Both the position numbers and the translations under genes were made by a program. Positions 22,756 to 24,735 of a DNA stretch of 24,735 nt are shown piece after piece. How positions within the stretch are numbered: the first letter of the stretch is position 1; each line of letters starts with the position of its first letter. A model generated the notes under the pieces. That model saw only the letters and a program-made list of their open reading frames with translations. It did not search any database and was not told the origin of the DNA. Origin of the DNA: CAZVEV01 sp964625865 (GTDB lineage: Bacteria > Planctomycetota > Phycisphaerae > SM23-33). The stretch is from contig CAZVEV010000060.1 in NCBI GenBank assembly GCA_964625865.1, forward strand, positions 1-24,735, read 5' to 3'.

Positions 22756-24656
22756 GTCTTTCAGCAAGAAGCCTCTGCGTGGTCTGTGCTCTGTCGCTGC
22801 TTCTCGCCTCGGCGCAAGGCGCCAAGCGGGACCGCAAGCGTCCCGGGCGCGAGGACCACGAGCGGTACGTGCCCACCGAGACGTACCGTGAGATGACGGT
22901 CTTCGAGCGAGCGGCGTACGACAAGGCGCTGAAGCTTCATCGCGAGTGCGAGTATCGGGCGGCCAGCGACCTGTTCCGCAAGTTCGCCCTGCAGTTCGAG
23001 GACTCTGCCGGCATGCCGTATGCGATGCTCATGGAAGCCCGATGCCTGCACAAGGACAACAAGCGGGTCACCGCGATCAAGAAGTACACTGAGATTCTCG
23101 ACTACTTCCCCGAGGCGCCTACCATCGCCTCGCCCGCACTGTACTATCGGGCCAACGCGAAGTTCGAAAACGGCGACAAGATCCAGGGCTTCAAGGACTA
23201 CCGCGTCCTGGCGGACAACGAGTCCTACGTCAAGCACGCCCTGGGCATTCCGGCGATGCAGGGACTGGCGGCGTACTACTACGCCAACGACCGCCAGGAG
23301 CAGGCCGTCGATTACTGGAAAGCCCTGCTCAGCCGGAACATCCATCCGCACGTCAGGCGCGACCTGCTGGGCAAGATCCGCTCGTGGTACGTGACGAACG
23401 CCAACTTCGGCGGATACCTGCGGTTCCGCCTGAAAGGCACGGATGCGGCCGACGAGTCGACCTTCCCGGCCCAACTGGTGGTCATGAACGAGATCGCCTC
23501 GACGGTCGACCGGGCCAACCGCGAAGTCGCCTACAAGGCCTTCAAGTACTTCCAGACGAGGAAGAGCGTCTTCTCGGCCGCCAAGTGCATGCTCGACGGC
23601 GACGAGGGGGGCAAGTACTCGCGGGGCTTCTACGAGACGACGCTGTCGTTCCGGCAGGCCGTCAGCAGCGACGAGTTCAGCACGCTCGCCGGGCAGGCCG
23701 TTAGCGCCTTTGCCGCCCTGGCCAAGGGCGACGCGCGGTACTACCGCGTGGGGTGCGGGCTGGCCGAACTCATCGGCGGGGACAAGGGCGACAAGATCAA
23801 CGCGGAAATGGTCAAGCAGCTCGAGAAGGAGCCCGATCTGGCCCGCTACGTGGACCGCGCCTGCGCGGTGGCCGCCGAGGCCGGCGGACGCACCCGCGAC
23901 CTGCTCCACAAGGCCATCATCGTCCGCATGGGCAAGGAGCCCGACGACGCGACGTTCCTGACCATCGCCCTGCCCCTGGACGCTGAAGGCAAACTCAAGG
24001 ACTCCAAGGCGTTCAAGCCGATGGCGACCCAGATCCTCGGGCGCATCGGGCGCCACCCGGCGGGCAAGCCGCGCGACGACCTGTTCGGCCGCTACATCCC
24101 GGCCTGGAGCGGCTACGAGGGCGGCTACAAGCTCCTGCCCCGCATCGGCGAGGTCAAGCGCCGCTTCCTGCTGCACCTGTCGATGCTGGCCCACGAGAAG
24201 AAGTGGCCCGACTACGTGACCGTGCTGGACGAGTTCGAAAAGAACACGCCCTCGACGAAGGAGGGCCTCCAGACCAAGGACTGGATCCGCAAGCAGCGGG
24301 CCATGGTCTACCACCACAAAGTCCGCCGCTTTGCCGAGGCGATCAAGCTGTACTATGAGATCAACGAGCCGCCCAAGACGCTCTGGAACATCCAGGACTG
24401 TCACGGCCGCATGAAGAAGTACAAGGAGCAGATCGGCGTGCTCAAGGAACTGCGGGCGTCGTTCCCGCCCGAAGGGCCCCGCGCCGCACAGGGGATCGTG
24501 AAGGTCTACCAGCGTCAGAAGGACGAGAGAAAAGCCGTCGAGTGGTGCCGCCTGATCATGAAGGCCTACAAGGACCACAGCGTCTCATCCTGGGCCCATC
24601 AGGAACTCGAGAAGTACGGCAAGGCCACCGGCGGGGGAGTGATCGATGAAGACTAA
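22686..24656 (+). CDS. Exported TPR-repeat protein
   Basis: The protein has 656 residues. The only reasonable start is ATG 22686, since the next Met (70) would lose the signal peptide, but no ribosome binding site precedes it. The n-region (MKRCLVQQSSFGLVASAIQ) comes from a repeat shared with giant copy 2. The hydrophobic core SLCVVCALSLLLASA ends near residue 43. There is no lipobox. A basic stretch KRDRKRPGRED follows. Residues about 75-180 contain TPR-like helices (AYDKALKLHRECEYRAASDL, AIKKYTEILDYFPEAPT), similar to BamD/CpoB proteins, and 585-650 hold another pair (ERKAVEWCRLIMKAYKDHS). The middle is helical and not recognised. It follows giant copy 2 by 48 nt in the same direction, so it is likely part of the same operon and may bind the giant proteins. 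The function is unknown. Confidence 0.82.
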   Translation: MKRCLVQQSSFGLVASAIQPPLRRLSARSLCVVCALSLLLASAQGAKRDRKRPGREDHERYVPTETYREMTVFERAAYDKALKLHRECEYRAASDLFRKFALQFEDSAGMPYAMLMEARCLHKDNKRVTAIKKYTEILDYFPEAPTIASPALYYRANAKFENGDKIQGFKDYRVLADNESYVKHALGIPAMQGLAAYYYANDRQEQAVDYWKALLSRNIHPHVRRDLLGKIRSWYVTNANFGGYLRFRLKGTDAADESTFPAQLVVMNEIASTVDRANREVAYKAFKYFQTRKSVFSAAKCMLDGDEGGKYSRGFYETTLSFRQAVSSDEFSTLAGQAVSAFAALAKGDARYYRVGCGLAELIGGDKGDKINAEMVKQLEKEPDLARYVDRACAVAAEAGGRTRDLLHKAIIVRMGKEPDDATFLTIALPLDAEGKLKDSKAFKPMATQILGRIGRHPAGKPRDDLFGRYIPAWSGYEGGYKLLPRIGEVKRRFLLHLSMLAHEKKWPDYVTVLDEFEKNTPSTKEGLQTKDWIRKQRAMVYHHKVRRFAEAIKLYYEINEPPKTLWNIQDCHGRMKKYKEQIGVLKELRASFPPEGPRAAQGIVKVYQRQKDERKAVEWCRLIMKAYKDHSVSSWAHQELEKYGKATGGGVIDED

Positions 24657-24711
24657 CCTCGTACGAAATAGGGGACGCTACCAATCCTGTTCGGCACTCG
24701 TATTGCAGTGA
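24646..24711 (+). pseudogene. Short ORF overlapping the TPR gene stop; possible interrupted next gene
   Basis: ATG 24646 lies 7 nt after a strong GGGGGAG and overlaps the stop of the TPR gene, as expected for a translationally coupled gene. It encodes only 21 residues (MKTNLVRNRGRYQ and on) before TGA 24709-24711. After about six codons it enters AAATAGGGGACGCTACC, which resembles a short dispersed repeat I recall from other bacterial genomes. It may be the start of a gene cut by that repeat, or chance. Confidence 0.3.
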
Positions 24712-24735
24712 CGTTTGAAGGGTGATTTCGGGCGG

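Overview
The window looks like a chromosomal piece of a GC-rich Planctomycetota bacterium, probably an uncultured Phycisphaerae-like lineage. The evidence is the mix of genes: clustered PEP-CTERM proteins with arginine-rich tails, an NPCBM domain fused to a hydrazine-synthase-alpha-like dihaem protein, and giant secreted TPR proteins. The many short palindromic or heptameric repeats between genes fit as well. Species-level assignment is not possible from the sequence alone. All supported genes lie on the + strand. No tRNA, rRNA, CRISPR array, transposase or phage gene was seen.

Region 1 (1-2340) holds three consecutive PEP-CTERM surface proteins, the first cut by the window edge. The third ends inside a REP-like sequence and is followed by an orphan PEP-CTERM tail. 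A strong stem-loop at 2300-2330 closes the block. Region 2 (2340-2801) has no gene. It carries a 277-bp inverted-repeat element whose two arms each fold into a hairpin and differ by a compensated base pair, followed by a weak promoter candidate and a ribosome binding site.

Region 3 (2802-5693) is a 963-residue exported protein: NPCBM domain, beta-propeller/HZS-alpha-like core and two CxxCH haem motifs. A 219-bp spacer follows, with converging heptamer arrays (TAGGCAA type) that form an inverted repeat.

Region 4 (5913-24656) is the most striking part. Two tandem paralogous giant genes (2796 and 2728 residues) share one order: signal peptide, about 1200 residues of TPR-like helices, Ig-like beta modules, a PA14 domain, a second PA14-like segment, more beta modules and C-terminal CpoB/BamD-like TPRs. 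A 656-residue exported TPR protein follows. The spacers before the second giant gene and the third gene both carry GATTNNN heptamer arrays starting exactly 8 nt after the preceding stop codon. Both following genes begin with the same hairpin-forming sequence, which supplies the n-region of their signal peptides. At the right edge a short, apparently interrupted ORF overlaps the end of the third gene.

How they may work together (inference): the giant proteins and the third TPR protein look like a co-transcribed cell-envelope assembly, with TPR ends for protein contacts and PA14/Ig modules for glycan or surface contacts. The NPCBM-dihaem protein and the PEP-CTERM proteins would also be exported. 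No enzyme, transporter or energising protein lies in the window that would fix the function.
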